Assembly: GCF_040954835.1 (NCBI RefSeq)
Contig: NC_090714.1
Coordinates: 6,374,501-6,438,500 of the forward strand
Length of the DNA: 64,000 nucleotides
Direction: 5' to 3'
Source: Lepisosteus oculatus
Lineage: Eukaryota > Chordata > Actinopteri > Semionotiformes > Lepisosteidae
Program-made: the position numbers and the translations under genes
Notes under the pieces: generated by a model
What the model saw: only the letters and a program-made list of their open reading frames with translations
What the model was told of the DNA's origin: nothing
Database searches by the model: none
In this document: one piece after another, positions 22,831-35,968 of the stretch
How positions within the stretch are numbered: position 1 is the stretch's first letter
How the letters are laid out: every line of letters starts with the position of its first letter

Positions 22831-24104
22831 CCATGAAAAATCGTTCCCCCTAGACTATTTTCCATTATTTTCCAAGTGTCGCTGGTTATTTGGCTATGAG
22901 TCTGAACAAAAATAAACATGGGAATCTAACTTGCTGAGGTACTTAGGCATCAATATCCTCCAGTGAATTAAATGGAAAACCCTCCTTCCCTGGTGCTCTG
23001 GACTATTGGACTGCATTTGGGCGTTTGTCATCTGTGTTTTTGACTTTTACTTTGCTAGAAATGGGCCCTTTTCTTAGCCCTCACTCCCCTCCCCTCCCGT
23101 CCCTCCTCAGCCCAAACAGAAAACCGAGTAGTTTGCCGCAAGAGTGTGAAAGGATGACAGGAAGTTGTTGTTTTTTTCCTCAGTCAGGCGTCTGGCGTTC
23201 TTGAACGGTGCCAGCCGGGCCTCTAACTGCCAGAACAACCACGTCGCCACGGTGAAGTCAAAAACAGGACGTTGTGGGGTGGGGGAGCCGGGTAGGCCCC
23301 TCTGGGAGTCCGGGGGCAAGTAGAGTGAGCCCAACCCCTGCGTGGTGAAGCCAGACTGGGCACAGTGCCTCAGGATGCTCCCTAGACTTCCACAACAACA
23401 CTGTGCTCCCCGCAGCCCATTAAACTGTCACTGTTACACAATCTGCTCCTCGGTGGAAAGCCATCTCCTGTGACACGGTGCGAGAAGTGAGGTATTAAAT
23501 GTAATCAGGAGCTTCCTCTTTCCCTTAACTTTGGAAACAATTCCCCCCTCCATTGTTAAATTAAACAAACACGCCCGGTTGCACTGTTAAAGTTCATTTT
23601 ATGCTTTCATCAATTGAATAGCAGTTAAACCTTAAAAGCAGCATTCTAGGGGTGTCACACTTAAGTTTCCAGCCTGGGGAAATTTCTGTGTGGAGTTTGC
23701 GTGGTCTTCCACAGGCCTACGGATTTTGTATGGGTCATCGAATTTCCTCACTTCCTCCAGTGACAAGATTATCTGGCAGTTGTCCCCGTGGGTGTCCTGT
23801 GTCTTATCTTGGACTCAGGGTAAACTTCAGTGCAGTACTTTGAGACTGCATGGATGGGTAGCAGACTCCAAGAAGTGTGCTGTGAAATACCTGCATTCTT
23901 GTTCTGTAGCCCACTGTAGCTAAAGGATTTAATTTCTTCACAGAACTCAAGAGTCTGCCATCTAATTTCTGAAGAGTGTAGTATACCAGTTATAGTGTCC
24001 TTCAACAGTGCTGCACTAAACTTTTATTGTCTCTGTCCCCTTTTATTACAGTCCATTTTGAATGTAACTTTAAGTAACTTGGGGGAGCAGTATATTTTCA
24101 TTGT
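22831..24104. other. No gene; short SINE remnant near 23660-23765
   Basis: No protein recognised. Around 23660-23765 a remnant of repeat family F is visible (GTGTGGAGTTTGCGTGGTCT, then TTTCCTCACTTCCTCCAGTG). The rest is unassigned. Confidence 0.45.
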
Positions 24105-24247
24105 AAAGGGAAGGGTAAAGGTTTATTCTATGCTGAAAAGAGACACCACGTTTCAGCTGTGGAGTCCCACACCTGAAGAAGGCTCCGAAACGTTGTCTTT
24201 TTTTCTTCTTTTCAGCATGAAATAAACCTAAAACTTGTGCCTTTGCA
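24105..24247. mobile_element. Palindromic MITE, copy 6
   Basis: Arms AAAGGTTTATTCTATGCTGA and TTCAGCATGAAATAAACCTA flank a centre with CACACCTGAAGAAGGCTCC. On the plus strand CAG at 24213-24215 follows a pyrimidine tract and AATAAA is at 24221-24226. The leader seen in copies 1-4 is absent. Confidence 0.8.
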
Positions 24248-27200
24248 GACTGTGCAGCTACCTCCTGGAACTTTTTTTTGGCATTGTAGTCGTCAGCTTT
24301 TGCATCTGATATTTCTGTTCACCCACGAATGTGGAAGCGTCTGCATTGAGTTCAGCGCATGATGTTCTGTCAGATAAATACAAACAAGTGAAATCCACAC
24401 GATCATCGCTGCCAGATGGGTCACGTCTTGTGTGCTCGGCGCAGTCCTCCTGTAACCAGCCCCTGCTCCTGCCCTGTTGTGCTTGGAGCAAGCAGGCCTG
24501 CCTGTTGTTCTTCCGTCTCCGAGGTGTGTCCTCTCTGGCGGCGCTGGCACGGTGACCCAGCCGCCCGCCCGCTCCTGTTTGGACGGGCAGGGGCGCCACG
24601 ACAGCAGGGCTCCTGCCAGCCGCAAAACAGGAGCCGCTGCCAGGTTTGAGCAAACGCGATAAAGCACAGGGGAGAGGAAGAAACAAGGGTGGAGCGCGCA
24701 GGTCTCTCGTAGAGACACCAGGGTCCTGTTGCTTGTCTTTGTGCTGTTCACGGGCCCTGCTCACAAAGCCCCACTGTCTTTATCTCTGCCTGCTTTCTCT
24801 TTTGCTCGGACCACAGGGGGCATGTTTCTGCCTTCAGATCCCGGATAGCAGAAAACGCCGAGGCGAAGGAAATGCGTAGCTCACAATGTCCCCAGCTCCC
24901 AGTTTTTATCTACACCCCCGAGAGGCCAAGCCAAAAAAATAAAACGGTGGAGACAGAAAAAAAGCGAGCCTCGCTCAGAAGTGCTTCGTAGTCCAGGTTC
25001 TAATGCTTGTTCTGGATGTTTCCATTTTTGGGGGGGTGGGCGCAATCTTTCTCAATGCTTCGTGGTGGGATGTTGGAGACTCACCGCAGTGATTTTCTGC
25101 AGTAAATGCCGCGTCGTATCAATCCAGTCTGCTCACTTACTGCACGTCATTGAAAAACAGGTCGTAGGAAATGCGGCTAAGCCTCCTCACTTACCCTGGA
25201 CGCCGGTGAGCGAGCGTCAGAGGAATTGGACATAAATCTCCTCTATTTATCTAGGGGCTGACAGCGTGGAGCGCCGGTTCCGACCAGCGCGATGTGCGCT
25301 CAGATTGCACAACGGGACACAGCTGCAGTAGCCCTTGAGCAACAGACCCTAATCCGAAGGGCTCCGGTTCAACCAGCTGTATAAACAGGTACAGAGGTGT
25401 GTACGCACAAAGGAAAAAAAAAACAGATTGTTGAAATCGCTGCTAGACAAAAGCATCGGGCGAACCACGTCAATAACGTGTTATCCATTGCCTTGTCCTG
25501 TTCTCTTAGCAATGATGTCGTGGCTTAACGGATCTTCCTGTCAATGACCACACTTTGACCATACTTTGACCAGTAATGTGCGTTACTGCAGTCCCTTTAA
25601 CCGTTGGTAAATACACGGAGTGCATTTTTATTAAGTGCTGTTAAGTCGGGAGTTGTCCTGTTATTACGGTCTGTCTGTAATTAGCATGAGATTAGGGACC
25701 TCAGTCCCTGAAGGCCCAAAACCTTCAGCCACAGTCTACACGTAGAAAACAGCAGCCCCGTGTTCAAGGGTTTCCATTCTGGGGGCGTCCTGATGGGGAT
25801 TTATTATTGAGATAAATGCATAATTTTAAAGGAAGCTTCTGTTACTATTTTGTATAACCCAGCGGATCTTTGTGCTAAGTATCTACCATGGACCTGCTCA
25901 AATAATTCATCATCTGATGAAAATAGAATTCAGGAAACTCTTCTTTTCCTGCAAGATGAGTAAAGGATGGACCTTATGGGCTCATTAGGAGTCGCGTTTT
26001 ATGAGGAGAACGTCCCCACTTTCACAAAATTTCAGTGTGTAGATTTTCATTAGAATGTTATTTGTTTATAATCAACAGAGAATCTCAGAATTATGCAGAA
26101 AAATTAGCATTTGCTTAATACAGGTTTCTGCCCTTCTTCTTCTAAACTACGTTTAGAGAATTTGCCATGTATAATCTGGTTTCTAGAAGATTCGGGCCAT
26201 AGTGTTTTAGATGAAAAGAAACATCTCTGACGTACCTTTGAATGTATGATTTGGGGTTTTGAGCAGTTTTACAGCGGCCAGATGGCAGAGATACTCCTCC
26301 AAGTTCTAGTTGTGTTGCTTACTTTGGACTTTTCATTTTAGTTTTCCCTAATAAGGTCTGCCCTTGTGCCAGGCAGCTGTTTCAATGTTTAGGCAGTGCA
26401 AAGTTTTCCTATTATGTAGGCCTGCTGACTTGTAGTCTATGCAAAACAATACCTGTTTCCCTGCTGTCCGTGGAGAAAGTTCAGGCTGAAATGGCATGTT
26501 TCTGCCTCTGTGAACTGCTGGGGTTAGTGGAATGGAACTGACTTATTTGACTCAAACTAATCCACATCACTTTATTAATAAAAATAAAAGTGTGCAATGA
26601 AGCCATGGTCATTTTTTATGATTTGCACAATTAGTGCAACGTAGTGTCAACTGCACACTTTCTGGATTTGGAATGATCTGTTCCAGCTCTGTTGCAGTCT
26701 GCTTGCTTCAGTAAAGAAGTGCTATTTTTTACGCAACTGGACATGATGATCTTTATTTTCCCAGTTGGCAAACGTTCCACTCCACAGTGAATAAATTACT
26801 TGGGCAGGTTTCCCATAGGGGAATAGTATTCACTTGCTTTGATGACTTCAGCAGAAATCATCTGTACATGCTGGCATGTTAAAGAATGCAAGAGTACCGT
26901 TCAGCTTATCAGTGTTTGCTTACTTTGTGATCATGACTGCATTATATCTTTTGATCACACGGTTCTGCTTCTATTTTGTTTTGCAAGGTGCAGGGCTAAC
27001 CCTCTCCACTCCCTCATAGTGCTTAATTTCCCTGTCTTGAGGAAATCTGAGATGTTTGCTGGTCTGCTCCTGACCAGCAGAACTGCTGCAGTGTTAACCT
27101 GAGTCAGCCTTTCACTGGGGCAAACTGGGAAGGCGTGTGACCGACAGGAGGCTGTGGTTCACATGGCCCGTGCACTGGCTTGGAGTGTACAGTAAACAGG

Positions 27201-30097
27201 CTGGGCTCGATCCCAGCGCTGGTTGTACTCCGCGATGGAGATCTTGAATGTTTGAGCCGGTGGTGATCTCACCTGTCGCCTGCAGGATTCTCCCAAACGG
27301 CAGAGCAGAAGAACGAACCCAGGAAAAGGGTTGCACTTGGCCACCCCCAGAGCTTCCTGGGAGTCTGCCAGTCTTCAGTGACGTCAGTGAGAGACGTACG
27401 GCCCTGCCAGCGGAGTTCGTGGTGCATGGAAAGATGAAGATGAGCCGTTCCCCTCCTCATCTTCCCTCGGATTAGTACAGGAGTCTCTGCTGTGAATTGA
27501 GACCTGCAGGAATGATGGGCAATTCCAGATCAGGTGGATATAAGTAAAAATAAAAAAGGCAGTCACTCTGAGTCACTGTAAAGCTCGGGGGAGCTCGTTT
27601 TTCTTGGGATTGCTGTAGGACCTTCCCTGATAATTACACATTCATAAAGTACCTTTAGTCACAAGTAGCCCTTAAGTCTATTAGGGAAAGCAATTATAAG
27701 AAATGGGAGAAAGATTCTGAGGCCGGAATTAGATTAGATTTAACACTGAGTGAGAGCATTGCATTTTTCTGGATGACGTGTACCAGGAGAAATGAAAAAC
27801 AGCTCCTCAGATGGGAGAGTTCAAGGCACGGATCTACTGTGTGCTGGTTACCGGCCTGCACGAATTCTGCTCCAAAGGGGTAATTGGTGTGTTAATTCCA
27901 ATCAGCTTTGTTTACAAGGAGAGCAAGTTTCACGTGAAGAATTCCTTCCTGTTCTCGCCAGCTGAGTCAGATTTTTATTTCCCCCTCTCGTTTCTTCCCA
28001 CCAAAGTGCAGATTAATCAATGCAAATCCGTGCAGCTGTTCTCCAATTAGTCACTCAGACCCCCACCACACACACACACGGAAAACACGAGCCCGATAGC
28101 CGGTGCTCGCCTCGTCCTGCTCTGGCAGACTCGCCGATCTGTGCTGTGATGCAGGATAGAGCTCGGTTATCGAAACACCTGCCAGTGGCGTCTTCCGGCC
28201 ACAGTGTCAACAGCATCACATCATGATCGTTATTAGAAGGGCAGAAAAAGACCGTATGCGTTTTGGGCTTTTTGAGGAGCTGCAAGTTCTAGCTGAGGCA
28301 CGAGCAGATCTAACTGTAATTTGCTTTAAACCGGGACAGGTAGAAGGAGGGGATGGAGGCGGTGTGTCAGTGGCTCATATAAGGGAGGAGAGGCTGGCCC
28401 CTCTCCTCCAGCTCTCCAGGCGCACAGAGGGGCGGGCGACATGAATGCAGGCCTCAGGACAGTCTTGGATTTGACAGCAGAGGTCAGTGCCGAAGGAGGA
28501 TTGAGGGAGAGGGGCAGAGCGCATTGATGTGGGGCTGTTATCCCTCTGAAGCGCTGAGGTGATTGCAGGGTGGGGAGGGAGGGAGATGGGGGAGGGAGGG
28601 TGGGGGGGGGGGGCACTTTTGTTCCTCAAGAGGCTGCAGATGGCTGTAATCCTCTCCAGAATGCAGAGAAAGAATCAATCATTTCGGGGGCGAGGGTGTG
28701 GGAGGCCGACGAAGGGACTGAAGGAGCGAGAAATGGGGTTTGTTATGGGCCGGGGTGGGAGGGGTGGAGGTCACTGAAGGCAATGGCTCCGTTTCCCGCC
28801 AAAAAACAAAAGGGGGAGACGAGCAGACACCGCATACAAACAATCAAACCCCCCCCACACACACCACCGCCGCCCTCCTCCCCGGGCTGCAAACAGCTGT
28901 CTGTGCCAAACACAAGGACCCTCCGGGGGGAATTTAGGGGATACGGCCTCAGTCAGTGATCAGCCTGAATGAAAGAGCTCTGTGGGTTAACATCAGCCCA
29001 GACGCTCCTCAGCACTTAGAACTCCACGGCGATAAAAACAACAAGGTTTAGAAGTAGGTCTGGCAGAGTTGGCAGAAAAGACAAATACGGAACCGTGACT
29101 CAGAGAATCCTTGTACAAGCCTTGCTTTTGTCTATGTTTCCTTTTCTCGAAGTGCCTGTTGTTTTCAAGACTGCAGCCTGGAAAAAAAAGAAAAAAGGAG
29201 CCCCAGTGTGTTCTTGGATGCAGAGCTTTGGGGCTTGGGTTTTTTAGGGTTCTTACTGTTTTGGGGATACTGTAAGTACGTTTTGTATACCACAAAGGGG
29301 ATTTGAATCCCTTCAACACTCAGTGGCTCGCAGATGTTTTTCAACTTTTCCTTTCAAAACAGCTGGAGATCAATGACAGGCTTCCCGTTGATCGCGTGGC
29401 TCCGGTCTGACGCCACTCTTTCCAGGCATTTCGTCCGTGATCCACGCTGATCTGATGGTGCCAAACTTGTGCAATCGAAGGACATTCCTGCTCCATGTCA
29501 TATGGGCAGTGAGGAATATCACATTTCCTGTGCCATCAAAACACTTGTAAAACCTTTTAAACCTTGCCATACTAACTGAGGCGCCCAGATATATTAAGGT
29601 TGCCAGGTCTAACATGAATAACGACCTGCTTACAAAACCTGCCTTGCAAAAACCTGAGCATATACAGTACGTATGAAATTGCAGTCCTGGTTCTTATCAG
29701 ACCTGGCACTGACGTTTGAAGGAAGCTATGAAGTTTCGTCCCCCACACAATCATAAAGCAGAGTGCACAGCACATTGTCATTCTATACTCGACCGACTTC
29801 AGGAAATTTGCTGGCAAGGTGCTTGACTGATACCATTAACAAACTCTCACCACTTGTGAGCACAACACTAACAACTGACTCCTGTAATGACTAAAAAAAA
29901 ACAAGTCTGTTCTTTTAACAGTCTGGACTCGACAGTCTTTGAAATCCTCTGTTCTGCCGTTTACTATATCTCTCTCTGTCTTACTCCAAGCAAGCAGATG
30001 TGCTCTTTTTGTATTCTCTTTTTGAGCATCTTGAAAATTGAAAAGAGTAGCAAGTCAATGACAGCAGGGTGCATCACATAAGATCAAACAATGAGTA
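24248..30097. other. Intergenic DNA, no gene recognised
   Basis: No frame longer than about 170 codons and none with a recognisable domain. The GC-rich patch at 24.4-24.9 kb gives overlapping frames on both strands that I regard as chance. A G-run tract at 28.57-28.61 kb is listed separately. No interspersed repeat family of this window is obvious here. Confidence 0.45.
28567..28613 (+). repeat. G-run tract, potential G-quadruplex
   Basis: The plus strand carries at least six separate runs of three or more G within 47 bases (GGGTGGGGAGGGAGGGAG, then TGGGGGAGGGAGGGTG) ending in about twelve consecutive G. This satisfies the simple G3+N1-7 four-run pattern many times over. Function, if any, is unknown. 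Confidence 0.7.
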
Positions 30098-30345
30098 TTT
30101 CTGCCTCGCAGTACTGGTGCCCTGGATTCAATTCCTGAGGGACACTCTGGGTGGAGTTTGTATGTTCTCCCTGTTTTCGTGCGGGTTCCCTGTTGGTGCT
30201 CCAGTTTCTTCCCACATCCAAAGATATACTAGTAGGTTAATTAGCTTCTGGTAAAATTGGCCCTGGGGTGTGTCTGCCCTGCAATGGACTGGTGTGCCCA
30301 TTGCTTGCCAGAACAGGCTTCAACTCCCCTGCGACCCCGTACTGG
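30098..30345 (+). mobile_element. SINE-like repeat, family F copy 3
   Basis: Reads head-first on the plus strand: CTGCCTCGCAGTACTGGTGC, a B-box-like GGATTCAATTCC, GTGGAGTTTGTATGTTCTCC, GTAGGTTAATTAGCTTCTGG, CTGCAATGGACTGGTGTGCC and a CCCCTGCGACCCC end. It faces an opposite copy 100 bp further on. Confidence 0.8.
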
Positions 30346-30446
30346 AAATACCAGTTAGAAAATTGGTGGATTTCACATGGAGCCAGCTGCTTACCTGACT
30401 CCTTTTCCTATAATGTTCATTTTTACTGCTTTCTTGTCAAGCCCCT

Positions 30447-30715
30447 TTAGGGTCTCAGGAGTGCCAGAGCCTATCCAGACAAGCTTCAGGCGCAAGGCAG
30501 GATACACCCTGGATGGGATACCAGTCCATTACAGGGCACAGAGGCACTCACACCAGGGCCAGTTGTCCCAGAAGCAAATTAACCTACCAGTAATTTTTTG
30601 GACTGGGAGGAAACTGGAGCACCAGGAGGAAACCAATGCAAACATGGAGAGAACATGCAAACTCCACACAGACAGCACCCCAGGACTAGAATTGAAGGGC
30701 CCCAGAGCAGAGAAG
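30447..30715 (-). mobile_element. SINE-like repeat, family F copy 4
   Basis: The same family as 30098-30345 in the opposite orientation: AGGCAGGATACACCCTGGAT, CCAGTCCATTACAGGGCACA, CAAATTAACCTACCAG, GGGAGGAAACTGGAGCACC and GAACATGCAAACTCCACACA. The two form a tail-to-tail inverted pair. Confidence 0.8.
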
Positions 30716-31924
30716 TAGAACTGCCGTCCGAAGGATGTTGCATAAAGTAAAAAAACATTGCACAGCTTTTTTTATTAACAATTAAAATCTTTAGTATTAT
30801 TCTCACTAAAATAATAATCATAACAATGCACATGGAGGCTTCATGGCCTGTTTGTAATGTTTCAGGCAGGCTGCAGTCCGGACGTTTGGGTCCTTACTTT
30901 TGGAAAGTAACTCATTACAGTTTCCGGTTTCTTGAATGACACTGTATCCGTGAGTTACAGAAAAGTTACAGAACATAAATAACTGTGAAGAACTGAAACT
31001 ACTCACAGTTACTTTTGGGAGGGAGAGTAAATCTAGCACGCTATCAAAGAGTACAATAAACAAAGCTGTTAGATTTACACGTTTCGTTCACTCCAAGCTT
31101 CCCCATATCCAATTAAATCTCTCATTTCTTTCAATGTTTCAAGCACCTGAACTGAAAAAATACAGCACGAAGCTTTCTGAAAATGTGTGTATGCATGGTG
31201 CATTTGATTTACCTGCTGGGGAGAGTTTGCAGAACACTTTATAGGCATGGGCTTGTTAGTCTGAGACAGACATACCACATGACTCTGTCGGGACAAAAGG
31301 AATTCCACGGTAGTTTGTGTCACTCAGGAAAAAACTTCCTCAGAATGCCTGTGAATGTAGTGGAGACGTCTGCTGGCCAGTCTGGCTACAGTGTGCCTAC
31401 AGTATCCAGAGACTTCCAGCCCTCCAGCTGGAGAAACACTGTCTGCTGGGCTCTAAATCTCCAGTGCTCATTGATGACTTCATGACTTCATCTGCTTGCT
31501 TCTTTCTTCTTTTATTCCATGTGTGAGCTCAGGTGTTTTTGACACTCAGGACTAACCAAAACAAACAACTTCAACAACACAAAACCTTCCACAGACTCCC
31601 CACATTTTCCATTTCTGCAAATAGAAAAAATGGTCTACACGGCATATCACGGTCTAATTCGTCATTTTTGGATCCTGCGTTATGGGTTCGTTTTGTCCTT
31701 GCACTGTCAAGAGATAAATGGCACGGGGCTGAAGCAGGTCTCCTGTGATGTGGCGAGCCTCTCTCGCTCTCTCGGGCTGCGCGGGTGTGCGCTAGACGCC
31801 TCCGTAAGTGGTCTGTTTTGTTCCGGACACCTGCCCCAGTCAGACCCTGCGGACAGACGAGATGCAGTCTTGGAGTTGGTGGGAGCCCAACCCCTCCCCA
31901 CCAGAGTGTCCAGCCTGGTTTTGG
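30716..31924. other. No gene recognised
   Basis: No protein or repeat family identified. Several short frames overlap one another on both strands around 31.6-32.0 kb without any domain. Confidence 0.45.
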
Positions 31925-32164
31925 GCAGTGGCGCTATGGCTCGTCCTGTATGTACTCTGGTCTGTGGTTGGTAAGAGTCTGGGTTCAAATCCCCAGAGTA
32001 AACTGCAGTCGGTGATGGTATGAGACCCAATACATGTTTGGGGTGTGGCTGGAAGGTTGCTGGTTCAAATCCCACAGCTGGCAGAGGAATCCTACAAGCT
32101 GGGGGATGCGAAAAGACAAATTCCTAATGCAAGAAATTGTATATGGCCAATAAAGTGATCTGAT
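31925..32164 (+). mobile_element. Composite tRNA-derived SINE, copy T2
   Basis: Two tRNA-like segments stand in tandem. The first has AGTGGCGCTATGGCTCGTCC and the B box GGTTCAAATCC at 31982-31992. The second has GTGTGGCTGGAAGGTTGC and the same B box at 32062-32072. The tail (ATATGGCCAATAAAGTGATC) matches copy T1, but the middle of the family body is deleted. Confidence 0.7.
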
Positions 32165-32254
32165 CTAAACCTTGCAGAGATCGTGGGGCAACATTTGGGG
32201 CGCTTGTACCCTCTTTGCATCAAGCACCTTGTGATATAAGAACCTATGAGAGTC

Positions 32255-32420
32255 AGTTTGCTAATCTTGCTTTATTTCTGCCTAGCAGGTAAGTGATCTG
32301 AGCGTCTCATCCAGGCACGTTTTGAAAGAAGTGATGGGATCATCTTTGACAACACGGCTGGGTAGTTTTTGTGTAAAGAAGTGCCTCCCGTTCTCGCTGG
32401 ATATCTCTCAAGAACACAGG
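32255..32420. repeat. Ancient interspersed repeat, family G
   Basis: Diverged relative of the copies at 51.6 and 58.1 kb, recognised by ACGGCTGGGTAGTTTTTGTG and GTAAAGAAGTGCCTCCCGTT. Non-coding; family unnamed by me. Confidence 0.5.
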
Positions 32421-35400
32421 AGTCAAAACTCGCAGCAGCGCTTCTTAATTTCCCAGCGCTTCTGTGAATTTGATTCCTCCCCCCACTGGAAGGTATTGAC
32501 AAGACAATTGGCCCTGATCCCAGGATCTTTTGCTCACTGGACAAGACACACCTGTTTCCACTTCAGCGATGCTCAGCCACTGAAGTACTGCGGTTTTCAC
32601 ACAGCCTTTTCCTGAGAGCTTTGTCCTGGCGCAGCACAATGGAGGAGTTTAGCTGGCCGGCATGGTCTTTAGTAGGCCACTGTGCAGACAGCTGTTCTAA
32701 CCTCTGGCCCTAATCCTCTAATTACCTAGATCGCCTGCTCTTTCTCTCTCCAAATAAGAAGACGGGGGCAGATCGGGTGACTGTACGGGTCTGGTTTTAT
32801 GCTGTTTCCCTCTCTGTTCCGTTGTTCGATTGCGCATTTCAACGCCACAGCGTGGCGCGGGTACAGACAGCGGGGAGACTGTCTCCTGCCGACGTCCCGG
32901 GCTGAACGCAAGACTCAGAAAAGCCGAGCGCCGGAAAAAGCTCCTTTGTTGTGGCAGGGCCCTTGCCTGGGGTCTGCGTTTTCCTCTTCCTGCTGTGAAG
33001 AAATTGACTGGGACCCCCCCATCCTGACATTTGGAAGGAGTGGGGGGAAAAAAGAAAGAAAAGACTGAAGGCGGGAGAAATGACTAGATACTGCTCCCTT
33101 CTTCCTTCAAACCCACGGTCCCCATTCAAAGCTCTTTAGTGGAATATGTCACCCTCAATAAGCAGTATTATTTTAACCTTGGACACAATGCAGTATATAT
33201 AACAGATACACAGGCTTTGTATTAATATATATGCAATTTCATGCAGATTAATATTCTGATTAATATAGATCAAATATTATTTTCAAGGTTGGAGAGCTGG
33301 AACCTTCACTGTATTTGTTCAGAAGTACTGGCAGCCAGCCAGTTCAGTAGTCACCTCGCAGTCACAACTTCACAATTATAACTTCATTGCTGTCATTCTG
33401 GTGTCTTTGTCTGTTATTAGACATTCTGCTACTGTTTATGCTGTAGGAAGCTTGGACTCATTCAGCTAAGTCTCTTTGATGTTTCGGATGCAGAAAACCT
33501 GTCCTCTCCCAGCGTATTTCAATTCGTTCAGATCGTTTTCAGGATTTCAGATGTTTCTCGGGCGAAACAGTCAAACTGAAACAAGACTAATGCTAGTGTT
33601 GTTTTATAAATCCCTCTTAAGTTGTGGCCAGCTGTGCAGACCCCTAGACTCCCCTCTTTAGTTCCAGGGCTGTCCAGGTGTGGCAAAGCCCAGCTACACA
33701 AGACACCAATCACAGCTCACGGGTTTTACCCTACTGCCCCCTCCTCCTTCCACCCTCTTGCCTATCTGGCCAAATCTCCACAGCTTTGCTCCACCTGTTG
33801 TGCTGGGAGATGCACTTTTCTGTACCGGGGCCATGAGGGATGGAATCCTGTCCTAATTAAGACAAGGATTAGCAGAGCACTGTGGGAATCACTCTCAGTG
33901 TGGGAAAGACAGTCTCTCTCTCTCTCTCTTCCTCTTTCTCCTGCTCGAACTCAAGTGGGTTTGCTCGCTCAGCTCTTCTGTCTGCCTCTCCCTCTCCAAC
34001 AAATTCCAGCTCAAAGGGTATTTTAAGGGCCCGGCGAGCTAGGACGGATATTGCCAAAATCTGTATTTCAGAATCCAGCCGACAAGAACAGAGCAGGTGC
34101 TCTCTCACTCTCTTTCCCCACTGCAGATTGTTAAAAGAAGAATACAAAGTAACACTGTGTCAATGTGTGGATTTAAAAAAAAAAAGCATATTCACCACAA
34201 TCAAGAATGACCACTGAAGCATCTACTTTTGGGAGTACTGGACACTGTACGTATATACGCTCAGGCTGAGCCAAAGAAAGGCCAGTAGCGAATTTATTTC
34301 AAATAAAGGCTGATGGCTCAGAACAATGTCTTACAAATTCTCCCCTAATGAAAGCCTTGGAGTTTTGTCACGAGGTGTTTGCAGAACTTAATAACGGCTA
34401 GTTCGTGGTTCATCAGAACTTTATAACCTATATGGGCAGTCATTGGGAAGGAACGTTCCTAATGATATTAAATAATACGGGATTTCCCTGCGATGGAAAA
34501 CGGGGTGGCCGTTTCTTTCCAATGGGAACCGCGCAGACTACTAATTGCTCTCCGTAAAGAATGCTGCATTGTTGCTCTTTGATTTTGAACGGATGAGCAG
34601 AAAGACTGATTTCTCCTTCACCCACTTTTCCTGTCTCCTGGCTCTCTGTCTCCCTCTCTTCCTCTGTCTCTCCCACACGTTCTGCTTGCCTCAGAATCCC
34701 TCCCCACTGTGGTGCTTATACAGGGGCTGTCCATTCCAATTACATTATGTCCCAACAAGCACGCAGCGCACAGCTCTTTTGAATCTCTATTGGCATCTCG
34801 TGCAGTACACACAGATTCCCAGGACATTCCAGGCATACTTCCTCTGAGCCTCCCCTTAGAGCACTGGGAATGCAAATAGGGCTTCATGAAGTAAATACTG
34901 TATCAATTAAGTCCAGCCCTTGAAACAAAGAACCTCTTTCACCACAGTGCATCAATGGTAATATGAAGCAGGCTTGGATGAAAAGCAATTTTGGCACACC
35001 CAGCTTTCCCACTTTGTAAAGCACGGCCCCACTCACAAAGAAAAAGTTGTTTTTAACCGTTTATGGTGAGTGGGAGCCCCTTCACGACTTTGGCTGCCTA
35101 CCATATACATCACGCTCAGCTTTCCAAGGATCTCGCACGATGACAACAGCTTTCCCTGATGCGACACAAGGATTAAGACTAGACAGGAGCAGAGATCATT
35201 ATTTCTGTTGCCTTTCTCTCAGGAAGTGATGGTGCAGTTTTGTTGGAGCAGGTCAAACAACAGCCGGCTTGCACATGATCATCAGAGGCAGCACTGTTTG
35301 CATTGTCTTCATTATTGGGTCTCAATGGCCCTCAATCCAACTCAGTTAGATCAATGGGGCTCTCTTCTCTGACAGGGCCTCTGAGACGCCTATGGACACT

Positions 35401-35968
35401 GCAGTAAGTGGGAGTCACACACAGCCAAGAAAAAGCCATAATCTTTTATTTCAAACAAAATCTCAAATATTTACTTTAGCCCGAACAGGGGACAGATAAG
35501 CGCTGGTTCAATGCTGACATCTGAGCAGGAAGAATAAGACCCACGAGCCAAGTCCACTTCTCAACATTTCTTCCCAGCGTTCAGCCCCACAGGCTTTAGG
35601 TGGGGGAGTGAGTGCAGCTGTCTCTGCTGGTCTTTGATGTGATGTCAGAGGTCAGCTGTTCTTATCTGTTATTGCCGGCTTGGGAAACAGATAAGCCGGA
35701 CATCTCCAGAGAGCTGCGCTCCATTGTCCCGTTCTGATGAGTTTAAATCCCTGCTCCTCTTTTTCCCACTAACCCCAACAGGCCAAACCTCACACCCTCC
35801 CCTGTCCTCTGGCACAGTACAGTATCGCCCCCTGGCACGGGCCCAGCCTGTCCTTCCTCTCCTTTCCCAGAGGCCTTCCGGAGGTACCGGAGAGCCGACT
35901 CGAAGGCATTTCTGGGAAACGCCGCTTCCCATCCGTACTGGCCTCCCCTGACATGCCATCCATCAGCC
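32421..35968. other. Intergenic DNA, no gene recognised
   Basis: No gene or repeat family identified apart from a (TC)n run at about 33911-33930. Short frames overlap on both strands and show no domain. Confidence 0.45.

Noticed and set aside
31925-32075. Possible functional tRNA genes
   Set aside because: The B boxes belong to SINE heads: no closed acceptor stem, and the sequence runs into a SINE tail. No genuine tRNA or rRNA gene was found in the window.
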